Below, piece after piece: positions 1-13,271 of a stretch of DNA of 64,000 nt. Below the pieces are notes generated by a model. The model was not told the DNA's origin, did no database searches, and saw nothing but the letters and a program-made list of their open reading frames with translations. The stretch is from Cannabis sativa (taxonomy: Eukaryota > Streptophyta > Magnoliopsida > Rosales > Cannabaceae): the NCBI RefSeq assembly GCF_029168945.1, contig NC_083604.1, positions 5,882,812 to 5,946,811 on the forward strand, in the 5' to 3' direction. The position numbers and the translations under genes were made by a program. Within the stretch, counting starts at the first letter, position 1, and every line of letters starts with the position of its first letter.

Positions 1-989
1 TATGAGAAAAATTTAAGAAAAAGTTGAAAAATATAAGAAAACCAAATAAAGTAACCTTAAGGTAACTAGATGGGTAACTAATTACTTTAGACTATTTTTC
101 TCATATTTTATAATTTCTTTTTAAATTTTCCTATAAAATAACTTAACTCTTTTGAAAAAGAAAGACATATTTTTACAAACTTATAACTAGGGTTGTGCAT
201 TTAACCCGGTGGGCCGGCCAACCCAACCCGAAAATGGGCCGAAAAACCCAACCCATATGAGGCCGAAGTCCAATCGGTGAATAATATGCCAACCCGTCAT
301 TTATTGGGTCGGAATGGGGTTTAAATTTATTTGGGCCGATGAACCCAACCCAGACCGAAGCCCAATCATAAATAAAAAAATATTTTACTTTTTTATATAC
401 ACTTATCACCCTACATATAAAAGGAAACTTTACATTTTCTTCTTACCCTAACCCTAAATTCTCTCTACCAGCTCAAAAACTCAGAGGCGCTCTTCTCCTT
501 CTCTTACTCTCTCAATCGTTCTTTTCAAATTGAAAAAAAAAATGGTCTCTTAACCTCCTCTCTCATATCATCTCTCACACTCGTAGGCAGCCTTCTATGC
601 GGGATAAAGCTAAGTCAAAGGTGGTGAGGTAATCTATCTTTTATAATATCTCGGAGTCGATCAATGTAGTCTTTTTCTTTTTCTTCTTGAGTAGTTTTTG
701 CTTTACCCAGATGATTTTCTCGAGAAATCCCATTAATGAAGTTGGAGAAAAATAAAAATGCTTATTTAGTTACTTAATCTGAAAAAAGATTGCATTTTTC
801 TTTACATATCTATGTTGAGTAAATTTTTGATGAAACACGTTTTGAACAATGGACTTTGTAAGAATTTGATTTTGAGTGTGAGAAGTTTCTTTTTTCAATT
901 TTGGGTTCTTACCAGAATTTTGATTGTAGTGTTAGAGAAAATTATTGATGATTCAAAAATAGTTTGTTATGTGACCTGCCATATAGAGT
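1..989. repeat. Repeat copy A (hAT-like terminal region), interrupted at 989/990
   Basis: This stretch is about 99% identical by eye to 24433-25420; the differences I saw are a few substitutions and short indels. It contains a terminal motif, CTAGGGTTGTGCATTTAACCC, from about position 189, followed by GC-rich blocks of AACCC/GGGCC words. A stretch like a promoter and 5' leader then follows (CCCTAACCCTAAATTC near 447). This layout resembles the 5' end of a plant hAT-type element, but no transposase is visible. Copy B continues past the point where copy A is broken by the LTR element at 990, so copy B is the unoccupied site. The short ORFs in it look like chance. The repeat is clear from the sequence; the hAT label is inference. 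Confidence 0.7.
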
Positions 990-2291
990 TGATTAAGGCT
1001 CAAATTTGTATATTTTTAGTCATTAATTATGCATATTAAATTAATATAAATTAAATATTTTATAGTTTGAATGATAAATTTATGGAAATATTTAATTTAT
1101 TCTAATTTTTATGTTATTTGTCATATTTGAGTAAATTGGTCTACATCATATGCATAATATACATAGTTTCTATATACATTGATTAATCACTTTGTGGACT
1201 TCTACACGGACTTACGGTTATGGGCTCATTCAAAACAAAAGGCATAGCCTTCATTCATACATTGATAAGGTCTCAAAGAACATTATCCAAGCCCAAAGAA
1301 TTGATTCAAAATAGGAACGTGGGCCATTATCCATTTCTCCTAATGCATTTCTTTCGGCAGCCGAGAAATGCCCAGAAGCCACCACGTGTCTCACCTTTGT
1401 ACCACCTGACCTCTCATCAGCCCTCTCAATCAAATTAATGCAAAAAGAAAGTGGTCCATGTCTCACATTTTCATCAGCTTTTTGTGCCATTTACTCCACT
1501 AAGTGTAATACGAAAATACCACTTATGGGGATAATTTTGGCTCTATAAATAGGACAACTTTAGAGAGCAAAGGGCATCAGATTTTAGAGTAGAGTAAATA
1601 CACTTTGTTATTTTATTTTTCTCTCTTATTACTATTTTATTTATACTTATTTTAGTGACAAAAATGAGTGTATTAAAATAGTAATATTGGTGAGGTTAGA
1701 GTGTAGCTATTGTACTTCTTACTTTAATTATTGATATTGATTCTTTTGTGCTTCATCTCCATATCTCATTTATTAAATTATTCTTCATCTTCTAATTTTT
1801 CTTCCTAAGTTAATAGTAGTTTTTATATAAGTTCAGTCATGCTTTTCTTATGTAAGTTAGGCTATTAATATTTTGGTATATTTATTATATTTTATGTCGT
1901 TTACTGCATTCTGCCAATAGTGGTATTTTGTCGATTTATGATATATAATATGATATGCTTTTGAGTTAGAGGTGAGATTTAATTTATTCAAGATTATTTT
2001 ATTTGTGCTCATAATATATATATCTTCCAGTTGTAATTAATGGTGTAGAGTTACAACTGTGTTTTGAATTAATATCTGTATTAGAATAGGATTTGCATAA
2101 CAACATTTCTACCTTACCAAACTCTTTATCTGATCACACTCTTTCACTCATCATCTTATTATTTTTACTTCATTCACATTTCTATCATTTTCTATTTATA
2201 CTAATCTTTAGTGGTAATTTACCTCCCTGTGGATACGACATATAGCCCGTTTACTACCGCGATCGCAGTGTAACTAATTGGGCGACATCAA
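990..2291 (+). repeat. 5' LTR of the non-autonomous element
   Basis: The LTR is 1302 bp and runs from TGAT to ATCA. Its first 514 bp match 15579-16092. It contains CTATAAATAGG (about 1541-1551), a good TATA box, so transcription probably starts near 1575. The host flank before it ends AGAGT. Confidence 0.85.
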
Positions 2292-2296
2292 TTTTT

Positions 2297-2316
2297 GGCG
2301 CCGTTGCTGGAGAGGT
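2297..2316 (+). promoter_or_regulatory. Primer binding site
   Basis: TGGCGCCGTTGCTGGAGAGG lies six bases inside the 5' LTR end. It resembles the primer-binding region of Athila/Tat-type elements (TGGCGCCGTTGCC core). The tRNA it pairs with was not checked. Confidence 0.65.
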
Positions 2317-3110
2317 TTCTGCGCTACAAGAGGTTAGTATCGTAGTTTATTTTTTTTTTCTATTTATTATTCGTTTCTCTCAGTTTGTTTATTTCATAGA
2401 AGAAAAAAAGAAAAAAAAAATAGTTAATATAGTGCATATATAGCTTATTTTTTTTTTTTTACTTTTTCTTAATTATTTTTAATGGTATAGTTATAAATAT
2501 ATATATATAGGTTTTAAAAAAATTATACTTTTCTCCCCTCATTTCGTTAGTGTAAAAAAAACATAAAAAAAAAAAACTGTTTCATTTTGCTAGAGTGTAT
2601 ACATATAGTTTTATTTTTGATTTTATGTTATTTAGTAAAAGAAAAAAAAGTCAATTCAATTTTCTTCATTATTTATTTATTTTTATTGTTTTATTTTGAT
2701 TTATCATAGTTTTATTTTAGCTATAAGTTTGTTGATTTTTCTTTGCTTTATTATGATTTTTATTTTATTTTATTTTTTTTAGGTTAGTTATAGACTTTTA
2801 TATTTTAGTTGTTTTTTTTTTAAAAAAAAATTACATAAATTTTAGTTTATAAAATATTGAAAAAAAAATAGTGTTTAGAATGATTATGTAATGATGAAAG
2901 AGGTAAAAACTGAGATTATTCTGTCTAAGAAAGATTGGCTTTAAAGGTTTGTGGTAGAGTACCCTCTACACTTTCTAGCAACCTCGGGGAGTTCTAGCAA
3001 AGTGTGGGACGAAGCGGTACCTTGGCAACCTTCCCAATTGGCCTGAGAATATCTCATGTATATACCCTTAAATTATTACATATTTTGAACTTTATACTAA
3101 TTAAAAAAAT
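2317..3110. other. Untranslated leader of the non-autonomous element
   Basis: This is an AT-rich leader with many homopolymer runs and no credible ORF. A GC-richer patch at about 2950-3050 (CTACACTTTCTAGCAACC and following) lies just before the ORF start at 3111. Nothing else is recognised. Confidence 0.5.
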
Positions 3111-4175
3111 ATGAATGAAGAAGATCATCGCCGATTTGAATATTTGTATCCATTATATCTTGCTTCATTAAATGAAAATTCTAGTGCTACTGAAGGTACT
3201 AGTAATTTTATCGAACCAGAATTTAGTGACGGGGAGGAAGCTTTCCAATACTATTCTTTTTATAAGAGTGATAGTTTCAAAAAGTGGAAGGCTTGGTACG
3301 AGTCTCATCGACCACGTCCTTCTGAACATACGCCATCTTTTGCACATCTTTATGATGACATGGAAGAACAATCCTACAACTCTTTCTATCAGAATAGTCT
3401 TGATGATTATAGTTGGAAGCCTGAGTACAACTATAACCCCTTATATGAGTGGAGTTATGAAGAGGAAGATCTTTGGTTTAATCACAAAAGTTCTGATGAT
3501 TATAGTTGGAAGCCTGAGTACGACTATAATCCATTATATGAGTGGAATTGTGAAAAGGAAGATCCTTCGTATTCTTATAACTCCCAACATCCATACAATA
3601 GTTCCCTTAGTGACACTATTGTTGAGTTACAAGCATCTATGGCGATAAATTGTGAGATGATGAAAGACTTACTTGCTGAGCTGAACCAAATAAAGAAGGA
3701 ATTGAGCAAATTTTCTGATCACTTGGTAAGTTCGGATGTTAATGGTTTTCCTCCACAACCAGTGAGTAAAGCACTAATCTCAAGTGCCACCCTTCACAAT
3801 TTTGACGAGGTAAGTGTCACCTCTACCTCTAGTGGTGAAAATTTTGAAGAATCCACTCTACTGAGTACATATGAGGGTTACCATACTGATGTGGTACCCA
3901 CATTATTCGTAAAGGAGGATGATATCACCACTATCCGAAATGAAGCTCTTTCTCATTCTACCATTCTTCCCCTAATTCTGGATGAAAAGAAATGTTATCA
4001 TACTGATGTGATAGACAAAGTCGTTGAGGAAATTAGAAAATTATTTTTACCTAGTCATTTACACTATTTCCTATATGACTTAGACAATGACCATTTTCTT
4101 TTTCCTGAAAATGTAACTAATGCTTCTATTTTTGAGACACAGGATAAAAGAAAATTCATTTTTGATACTGGATAG
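3111..4175 (+). CDS. Uncharacterised 354-aa acidic protein of the non-autonomous retroelement
   Basis: This is the only long ORF of the host element, starting at ATG 3111 after an AT-rich leader. I do not recognise the protein and see no zinc knuckle, protease, RT or integrase motif. The N-terminal half is rich in acidic and aromatic residues. It carries a 30-residue tandem duplication (roughly residues 98-128 and 128-158) with the core DDYSWKPEYNYNPLYEW, which is also visible in the DNA as a 90-bp direct repeat (3404 and 3494). Residues about 168-206 are heptad-like (MMKDLLAELNQIKKELSKF) and probably form a coiled coil. A short motif YHTDV occurs twice in the C-terminal third. It may be a divergent Gag-like or accessory protein that assembles by the coiled coil, but this is inference. 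The open frame shows that it is not long decayed. Confidence 0.6.
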   Translation: MNEEDHRRFEYLYPLYLASLNENSSATEGTSNFIEPEFSDGEEAFQYYSFYKSDSFKKWKAWYESHRPRPSEHTPSFAHLYDDMEEQSYNSFYQNSLDDYSWKPEYNYNPLYEWSYEEEDLWFNHKSSDDYSWKPEYDYNPLYEWNCEKEDPSYSYNSQHPYNSSLSDTIVELQASMAINCEMMKDLLAELNQIKKELSKFSDHLVSSDVNGFPPQPVSKALISSATLHNFDEVSVTSTSSGENFEESTLLSTYEGYHTDVVPTLFVKEDDITTIRNEALSHSTILPLILDEKKCYHTDVIDKVVEEIRKLFLPSHLHYFLYDLDNDHFLFPENVTNASIFETQDKRKFIFDTG

Positions 4176-5096
4176 TCAAGAATATTGAGTTGGTAAGCCC
4201 ACCTGAGGAGACTTGTCTCTGGTTTGCCAAGACTAATCAGGTTCTATCTTTCCTTGCTTTCTTTTATTTTCGGTATGTTTTAACTTTTGTTTTGTTTGTT
4301 TATTTCTTCCTTCAGTTTTATTTTTCTAAGAATCAATATCATGTCATTTTGCATCAGCTCACTCTCATAAGTGTTCTCATCATGGATTTCATGTATATAT
4401 CTTTAAACAATGAGGACATTGTCTGATTTTAGTTGGGGGTGGTGAGCATATTCAAGCATGCTTATTAAATTTTGTCATATTAATATTTTCATGGTCAAAT
4501 TTTTCACAAATTACTCATTTATTCTTGTAAAATATTATTTTCAAGTCAATATTTGCTATCTTTGTTACTTAGAATTTTTCTAGAGTTATAAAATGCACAT
4601 GCCAAACTTTGTGGTAAGATGGTTGTTAGCACATATTTGCTTAGAAAAGCTACCAAGTTTAAGTGTTTATGTTTTTGTGAGTGGCGAGATTTGAGAAAAC
4701 AACTTTTGAATTTTTATTGATTCTTAGAAATGGTTATAATTATTTTGGACATGGTACTAGGGTTTGATTGGATGTTGCTTTAAGGGATAATTTTTATAGA
4801 CAAATCTTATTAAGGAGCCTTTGTGTAATTATTTTCTTTAAGTGCAAAAAAAAAGGCAATACAAGAGCAATATTTCCATCATTATATGTTGTCTCTTGTT
4901 CAAAAAAAAAAAAAAAAGAAAGAAACAAAAAAAAAAAAAAAGAAAAGAGAAATGAAAAGAAAGAAAGTTTGTAGTATTTCACTTTTTTTATTTGTTTTGG
5001 CTCCTAGAATAAATGTAAAAGATTGTCTATTTTCGTTTAAAAATCCCGAAAAGCTGGTTTGTGTTACTCTTATGGTGGTTTGTCCAAATAATTCAT
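4176..5096. other. Region between ORF and nested insertion
   Basis: This is the internal 3' region of the non-autonomous element. A block ACAATGAGGACATTGTC followed by TTTTAGTTGGGGGTGG (about 4408-4441) resembles the conserved sequence after the coding region in plant Tat/Athila-type elements. A purine-rich run (about 4900-4965) gives only spurious Lys-rich ORFs. The last five bases, TTCAT (5092-5096), are the target duplication of the Copia insertion. Confidence 0.5.
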
Positions 5097-6993
5097 TGTT
5101 GGGTTTTATGCCCTAAATAAAACTCATTTCAATATAATCAGATTTACTTATTAATATAGATCAGAAATAACATTTAATGTTGCATGGTTCACATGATTTA
5201 TTTCATGATTATATGTACATAATGTATAAATTCATCTGAAACCCTTTTCACATACTTGATCCTGTTTATTGTGCTGTCAACACATTGGAAAGTAAACATG
5301 ACTATGTGAATAAAGTTTCCTAGATTTATCAGACATAGGGTTTTACTGATATGATAATCTACAACAGAGTTTACTTGCATTTGGAGAAGTGCTATGTTCT
5401 TTCCAGAGCATTGGTTAAAGTAAAGCTCAGGTTGGATGCATGGAGTATGCATCGGAAGGGACCGATATTGAACTTTGACTTAGATTTATTAAACTTACCG
5501 TAATATCTATTCAAGTCAATATCACCTAGTTGATCCTAGATCAAATGATCTTAATCCTGTTATGATTAGGCTCAATCTTGAAAGGCTATTCGTGTTCCTT
5601 GAATTGTTAGTTAAGCCTGCTTTTAGGTCAGGGTGATACGTACTTTTTGGGAACATGGTAGTGCAATTGAGTGGGAGCGCTAGCATAAACATGGAATCTA
5701 TAGCTTCTATCTGGCGAATAGTAAGCAAAGGATGATCACCTTCGAGCTTGACCAAACGAAAATAAATGGTGGAGATCTCATTTCACATAAGCTGAAATAT
5801 CATTTATACGGGGTCAAGTGTTTTAAGGATAAAATACATAGTAGGTTGTTACGGTAATCTAATCCCTTTACTGTGTAGATCATTCATATAGAGGATAATT
5901 GATCACATTAGGATTATAACAATGGATAACTAATGATGTGTCTATATGGTGGAACATATAGAGCATTCTATATACTGAGAGTGCAATTCTAAGTTCTATG
6001 CGTGGATTCAACGAAGAATTAATAAGTTAGTGAATTTTAGTGCTAAATTCTTGATCTACTTATTGGAAGCTCGGTTATATAGACCCATGGTCCCCCCACT
6101 AGTTGAGATAATATTGCTTGTAAGACTCATGTAATTGGTTTTGATTAATCAATTATAATTCTCAAATTAGACTATGTCTATTTGTGAATTTTTCACTAAG
6201 TAAGGGCGAAATTGTAAAGAAAGAGTTTATAGGGGCATATTTGTTAATTATGATACTTTCTATGGTTCAATTAATAAATATGATAAATGACAATATTATT
6301 TAATAATTATTTATAGTTATTAAATAGTTAGAATTGGCATTTAAATGGTTGAATTAGGAAATTGGCATTTTTGAGAAAATCAGATACAAAAGGTGTTAAA
6401 ATTGCAAAATTGCAAAAAGCAAGGCCCAATCCATTAAGTGTATGGCCGGCCACCTTAGTGAGTATTTTAAGTTGATTTTTTCATTATTTTAATGCCAAAT
6501 AATTCAAATCTAACCCTAGTGGAATGCTATAAATAGATAGTGAAGGCTTCAGGAAAATTACACTTTTTCTTCAGACTTCTTCTGATTCAAAAAAACCTGA
6601 GCTTTTTCTCTCCCTATCTTTAGCTACCACTTCTTCTTTCTCTTCCCTCTTGATAATTTCGAAATCCTTAGTGTATGAGTAGTGCCCACACACATCAAGT
6701 GATACCTCAATCATAGTGAGGAAGATCGTGAAGAAAGATCATCAGCAAAGGAGTTTCAGCATCAAAGATTCAGAGAAAGAGATCCAGGTTCAGATATTGA
6801 TAATGCTCTGCTACAGAAAGGAATCAAGGGCTAGATATCTGAACGGAAGGAGTCATTATATTCCGCTGCACCCAATGTAAGGTTTCCTAAACTTTATATG
6901 TGTTTAATTTATCGTTTTAGAAAGTTCTTATTTAGGATGTTAATAAACATACTTGTGAGTAGATCTAAGATCCTGGTAAAATAATTTCCAACA
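5097..6993 (+). repeat. 5' LTR of nested Copia element
   Basis: The LTR is 1897 bp, with TGTTG/CAACA ends. It holds a TATA-like GCTATAAATAGATAG at about 6527-6541, followed by a pyrimidine-rich leader. The 84-aa and 77-aa minus-strand ORFs inside it also occur in the 3' LTR. They are LTR sequence, not genes. Confidence 0.95.
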
Positions 6994-6995
6994 AC

Positions 6996-7012
6996 TGGTA
7001 TCAGAGCCATGG
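6996..7012 (+). promoter_or_regulatory. Primer binding site (initiator Met tRNA type)
   Basis: TGGTATCAGAGCCATGG directly follows the 5' LTR. It is the usual Copia primer site complementary to the 3' end of initiator methionine tRNA. Confidence 0.88.
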
Positions 7013-10000
7013 TAATTGATTTACTTGCAAGAAATTTGGACTTTAAAACGATTGTTTGTATGTTCTTTGGATGATATCATGTTGTATTGAGTGTTATTTG
7101 ATGATTGATTGATGTTTGTAAATTTTCGTGAAAAATAATTGCGATTTTATCTCTGGAATTATTTTTATTGGATAGTATGGAAAAAATTAAGCAAGTTAGC
7201 CTTTTACAGAACTTAATTTGGATTTTATTTGAATTAGTTATGATTTTTTGAAGATTTAAAAAAATCGGGGCTGTGCTGATATTTTTCCTGCGATCGCAAA
7301 TCTGTCCGTACAGTTCACAATTTTTTCGTTTTTTTTTTTTCGATTTTTCATGCTTTTTCATGGAATTAACTTCTAATTTTTTGTATAGTTTTGTATTTAT
7401 ACTATTACTATTCCTAATTCAATTCTAATTATCATTTTGAATTAATTTAATATTTTTTAAATTTAATTCAAGATATTAGTGTAATTTGAATTTGAATAGA
7501 ATTAGTATCTATCTTCTTGCTTAAAAATCTATCTTATTTTAAAATTTGATTATATCTTATCTTATTTTAAATTTAAAATAAGATATTTATAATCATGTAA
7601 TTTTTAAATGATATAAGATATTTTGCTAATTTTTTAAATTTTGTTATTTTATTTATTTAAATTACATTTAAAATTTAAAAAAGATATTTATTTATCTTTT
7701 CTAATTTTTTATTTAATTTTTATTTATAAAATAAAATTTAAAATTTAAAAGTAGTTAGCAAATTTTTGAAATGATATTTAGGTTGGTTGAAACCTAATTT
7801 TTCAAAAATTGTAGGTTTTTTTTTTTAAATTTAAATTTTTTAAAAATTTCGAATTTTTCAAATTTTTTTTAAATTTTTCGAAATTTTTTTTATTATTTAA
7901 TTAATTATTTTCGAAATTAAATATTTAATTTAAAATTAAATAAATCCTACATCCAACTATCCAGCTAACCTTGTTGCAGGAGTATGTGTTTTAGCTTGTT
8001 TGTAAGTTTTCAAAACCTATTATTACTTGATTGCAAATAGCCATGGTTACTTTTTGCCAGATCTAATGATCTGATGGCTCCCTTGGTCAAGATAATAATT
8101 TGTAACAGGTATATTTACAATCTTCTTTCATCTAGATGACCTAGCAACATGATAGGACCCATCCAAAGTGTGCCTGTGTGAGCCTATGTGTTTAATTTGA
8201 TTATAGATACATATAGGTTGTTGTTGCTAAAATAAATTATCATAGTTCTTGATAGAATTTATTTAGGCCCATTTAGTTATTGGGCTTATTCAATTAATAA
8301 CAGTTGTTCTTATTAAGGTTAAATTCCTCTCTTTTGGGCCTTGTGTGAGAGTTGGGAGCCATAGAAGTGGTACGACATACTGAACCCAGCACCCCCTCAC
8401 ATGAACCACTCCAATTGTGAAGGCCCATTTGCCTGATTTGAATGACTGTACTAGGTTAATTACACTAGTTTAACCTAATTAAAATTGATTAGCAACATAA
8501 TTAATTTCATTTATTTTGAAATTAATTTAAGAAAATTATAGTTTAAAGAATTTTTTTTATTCTAAGCTAAACTATATGTATTTTCTTGTATTTAATTAAA
8601 TATAGAATTATAACCATCTAGATTCTTTCTGGAACTTAATTTAAATTTTTCATTAAATATTCTTATTTAAGTTGATATTTAGTTATCTACAACTAACCAA
8701 CTTAAATCTGAATATCTTTTGAATTTCAAATTTCAAAATTAAGTTGAGGAATTTTAGGCATTGGTTATTAAGATTCTTTAGATATTTTTTAAGTTAATAT
8801 CTTTTCGAATATTAACTTAAAATGGAATATTTTTGAATTAAGTGGTTACAACTTAATTTTTGATATTTAATTAAATTTAAATTTGAAAAATATTTAGGTT
8901 CTAGATTTTTTCTAATACAACCTAAATTAGATATTTTTTCAAATTTTGTGGAAAAAATACTTAGTCAAATAAGATATTTTCTAGATAGTTATTTCTAGAC
9001 TACTTATTATTTCTAATATTAAATAGGAAATATTATACATTGTGAAATTAATTATTTATTAATTAATTTTGGTACAATTTATTTTAAGTATATTTTTCCT
9101 AGTATTAAACTAGAGATTAATAATTAAGCCTTCTCTACACTTAATTATTTATTTCTTGAATTTAATATATTTAATTAATTTGAAAATTGAATATCTAAGT
9201 TGATTTTTATCATCATACTTAAATATTTCTTTTTCATGACATTTAATTAAATAGAAAATTATTTTTAGTTGAAATTTATTTTTTCAACTAAATTTAAATA
9301 ATTTTCAAAATATATTTTTTCTTTATTTTATTAATCAAATTTCGAAATTGCATTTGTTAAATGCTGGAATTTCGAATTTTAATTGAAAAATAGATTAAAG
9401 TTGTAAATTATTTATTTTAATTTTGGGCCAACTTAAATCAATGATTTTTTCATTTATTGATTAATTTAAAATAAATTGAATTAAAGTATATTATTAGAAA
9501 TTGAATTAATTAGTCGAAGGAAAATCTAGATAGATGATATTTTTACTTGAAGTATTTTTCTAGTGTATTTAATTAAATAGAGAATTAATATTTAAGTTGA
9601 TTTTCATCATCATACTTAAATATTTGAAATTTTTCTTATATATTTAATTAAATAGGAAAATTATATTTTTTGTTGTAAATTAATTTTATTAATTAATTTT
9701 GGGCCAACATTAAATTAGAATAATTTTTCCAGGATTTATTTTTTATTTTAATATGCATTTTTCGAAAATTGTATTCTTATATACTTTAATTTTTCGAAAT
9801 GCAATATATATTTATAGAAAATTAAATTTGAGTTGTAAATTAATTTAAATTAATTTTGTAACAACATAAATTGAATATTTTTCTAAATATTTATTGGAAA
9901 TTATTACTAAGATGGAAATAATTCATGTTATTTTCATATCCATCTAAGTAAAATTTATAAATATTAAATTAAAATTTATATTTGGAATTTTTCATTCTAA

Positions 10001-13000
10001 ATTGGAAATTTTAATTAAATAAATATATATTTAAAATAAATAGAATAAATAAAGAGAATCAAAGAAAATACAACTCCTTTTAAATAATGAGCTTTTAATC
10101 AAAAGACATTCGATCTCCATTGTGGGTTTTACACCGCGTTTGTTTTAGTGAGTAATCCTCCCTAATGGAGGAACGTTCATTAGCAATTTCGCACCGTTTA
10201 ACCTCGCATGATAAGTAGTTTGTAAGTGTTTTGTATGGTATGGATCACCCTAATGGTGGCGACCATACTTGACTTGCAAATTATGAAACAATGGTGGAAG
10301 CTCATAAGATAGAATTGCCTTGACTCTCGCCTAAACGGGACAACGCTGAATTCCAATCTTGATCGAATAAAAGGTTGCTAGAATGGTTATCATTTTAGAT
10401 GAGCTGACAACTCTATTCAATGGATGATGCTTTGACTCTCGCCTAAACGGGACACTGTATCAGTTTGTTGAAAAACCTTGGAAATTATTTAGGATTGTAT
10501 GTTTTAGTATTTTCACTTGTCATTCCTACTTGCTATATGCTTATAATTTCTGAATTGTGTATGAATTTATATTGAACCATGTTATTTTCTGTTATTAAGT
10601 TGTAGTTTAATTTCGAATCTTCATTGTTGGTCCAACATGTTTGTTTATCTAATGAGATAAATCCCTAGTGGATTTTCACCATTAGACATACATAATAGTG
10701 TTAGATCTCGAAAGATAAATATTGTATATGCGACATCTAGCTGTTCATCAATTGATGACACCTTAGACTAGTATTTTTACAATATGAAACAAGAAGATTA
10801 CATAAATAAGATTACTTTGTCTTTCGCTAATCGAAGCATCGTTGGATTCTTATTTATAAACGAAATTATCCTAATTCCTCTTAGCTTATTCATTTCGAAT
10901 TAGCTCAATAATATATCATTGGATGAATGGTCTATAAATCATTTCATGTCATTAAATTTTCTCTTAAGAAATTAAATGACGCATATGATTATAATCCCGA
11001 AATTCTATTCCCAATTGATATAAATCCTCAATCTTAGAAATCTCCTACTTGTATGGGCAAATCTGACTTAGAGTTTGTATTAGTAGTGGTGGTCCAAGAA
11101 AGAATTACTCATTATATTTGGTTGAATTTAAGTCTTTGACTTTAATTTTAGAATCCAAACAGAAATTTTCTTATATTTCTAATTCCAGAATACAATACAG
11201 TTACACTTTCTCAAGTGTTTAATATCCATCTTCTATTAATGGATTAAAACTGTATGGAATATGAGTTAGGTATTCTGTGACCAGGATCCACTTGCAGTAT
11301 TCTAAGAACTCTTTGATGTAACTAAACCTATGACACTACCACATTTTTTTTAATCTATGGCATTTGTATCTTGTTCATAGTGGATTTGACAAGATCAATC
11401 TCTGCAAAGAGTTAATATGCCTATATCCACTGAAAGTAGTTCATCTCATTCGCAGATGGATGTACATTCAGGGGTGGATATGAGTTTTTCGTTGTATTCT
11501 TAAAACGATAACTCTAGATTATACCTTTTAGCAAGAAATTTGAAATGTTTGAAAAATTTCATTAATTTCTAGCAATGGTTAAAACCATTAAGGTAAGTGG
11601 TTAAAGATCTTGTGAACTGATAGGGGTGGAGAAATAGTTAGTAGATATGCAGTTCAAAGATCATTAAATTGTTTTTTGAATTATATCCAAACTTACCTCC
11701 CCAGAAATTTCGAGTTGCATGTTGATGATTAGTTACTAGTCGTTGCCTAATTCCTTCTATGGTAATACAATTTCAGAATGATGTAATGGTTGTATACTTA
11801 ATGTAAATCATTACTAGATTCATGGATGACCTAATCAAAATCTTATGAAAAGCTAGAACTGTTAACCATGGTTTCTTAGCTATTCTAAGTGATTAGGGGT
11901 GGACCATCCCATTGTCAATAGATAAGAAAGTGTTTGTTCAAACAAATACTACTTTTCTAAGAAAATGACTAAGTCTGAAAAACAAGTAGCAAATAAAGGA
12001 GATATTTAATTCTTGATTCCAAAAGTGTTCTATCATCTTATATAACATATGATGATCCCACTGCCTCTGTTGTCTTATCACAACCGAAGAGATCAATACC
12101 ATTTAGTTTTTCTTAGACATAATTCACGGTGCCTTGTCGTAGTGGGAGAGTTTCTAGGAACTCACCTTCTTATGACTTGGGAGACACTAGTGATTAATAT
12201 CCATTGTGAGTTTAAACAAATAATGGATTGTCAAGATAAGAAACTAAGAAGAAAGCCAATAGAACTATGGTTTAATCCATTCACATGGAGTAACCTAAAG
12301 TTTTCTATTACAAGGACATAAAAGGAAATTTTCGTTTATAAGTCTATTTAATGGACTTAACAAACTTCATGTTCCTAGTATTATAGGTTTGAGTTTATAT
12401 AAACCTATGGCTTGTGGTATACCTGGTAATTATTTACTCTAATGCAAGCAACTTACTTTAGTAAGATGCCGAAGCATTTTCTTTCAAATGGCAATCTATA
12501 GAAGCTTCACAACTTCTTAGGTATATTTTTTTTTATCTAAGGAAAAGTCTTAACTATTCCAGAAAAGATAAAGCCATGAAAGAATTTCTTATATCAACAG
12601 TGAGAGGTCTTAGATATGCTTTTGTATGCCTTAGACCAGACACCTGCTGTTGAGTGGGAGTAATGAGTAGGTATCAGATTAATCCAGGAGAAGAACATTG
12701 GAAGACAATTAAGTAAATCCTAAGATTAAGAAGAGGAACTATATGTTAGTCTATAAGGGTGTGTTTAAAACTCTTAGACTACACCATATCAGATTTCGAA
12801 ATTTGCCTTTGTGCTAGTAAATCTTTCTGATAAGATGGTGGTTACTCTGGGGGTGGAATAGTGATTTTGGAGAAGTGTAAAAACCTATCTGAAGTCTCTA
12901 GGTCTACCAGAAAGGGATTGAATGTTAAAGCTGCAGGAAAGGTACTTATTCAGTCTAAGGAAAGTTCTATACATTTTTGGCATCATTCCAAATTGCCTTA

Positions 13001-13259
13001 AACTACTAGTGTTAATTTCCTGATTAACCAAAAGTAGTTGCCAAAGATATAGAATCCAGTATCCCAAGAGAGTAGACATATAGAGAGGAATTTCACATTA
13101 TCAATGATTTTGTGATTAAGGAAGAGTAATAGTGGAGGAAAGGTTGTGGTTAATTCAACCTTTCAGATCCTATTACGAGGAGTTTACTACTACTACACTT
13201 GATTTGTATATCAAGGTGTTGAGATTATTTGAAACGCATTTTTTTGTTTTATATTAGTG
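7013..13259 (+). pseudogene. Degenerate Copia interior (gag-pol remnants)
   Basis: The first part, up to about 10050, is extremely AT-rich and noncoding, with diverged internal repeats (for example 9190-9250 and 9590-9660). A 22-bp block TTGACTCTCGCCTAAACGGG occurs twice, near 10320 and 10434. From about 11000 traces of Copia pol appear: integrase-like sequence near 11690-11770, and RT-RNase H-like SRYQ.NPGEEHWKTIK near 12670-12715. HIER.FH-like residues near 13076-13100 match the end of RNase H. All are interrupted by stops. I see no usable ORF. Confidence 0.7.
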
Positions 13260-13271
13260 CAAGTGGGAGTT

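Noticed and set aside
1220..1490. Overlapping ORFs on both strands, repeated at 15809-16079
   Set aside because: They are part of the LTR of the non-autonomous element, with no protein likeness.
5198..5755. Two minus-strand ORFs (84 and 77 aa), repeated at 13373-13930
   Set aside because: They lie wholly in the Copia LTRs, and their repetition reflects the LTR pair, not a conserved gene.
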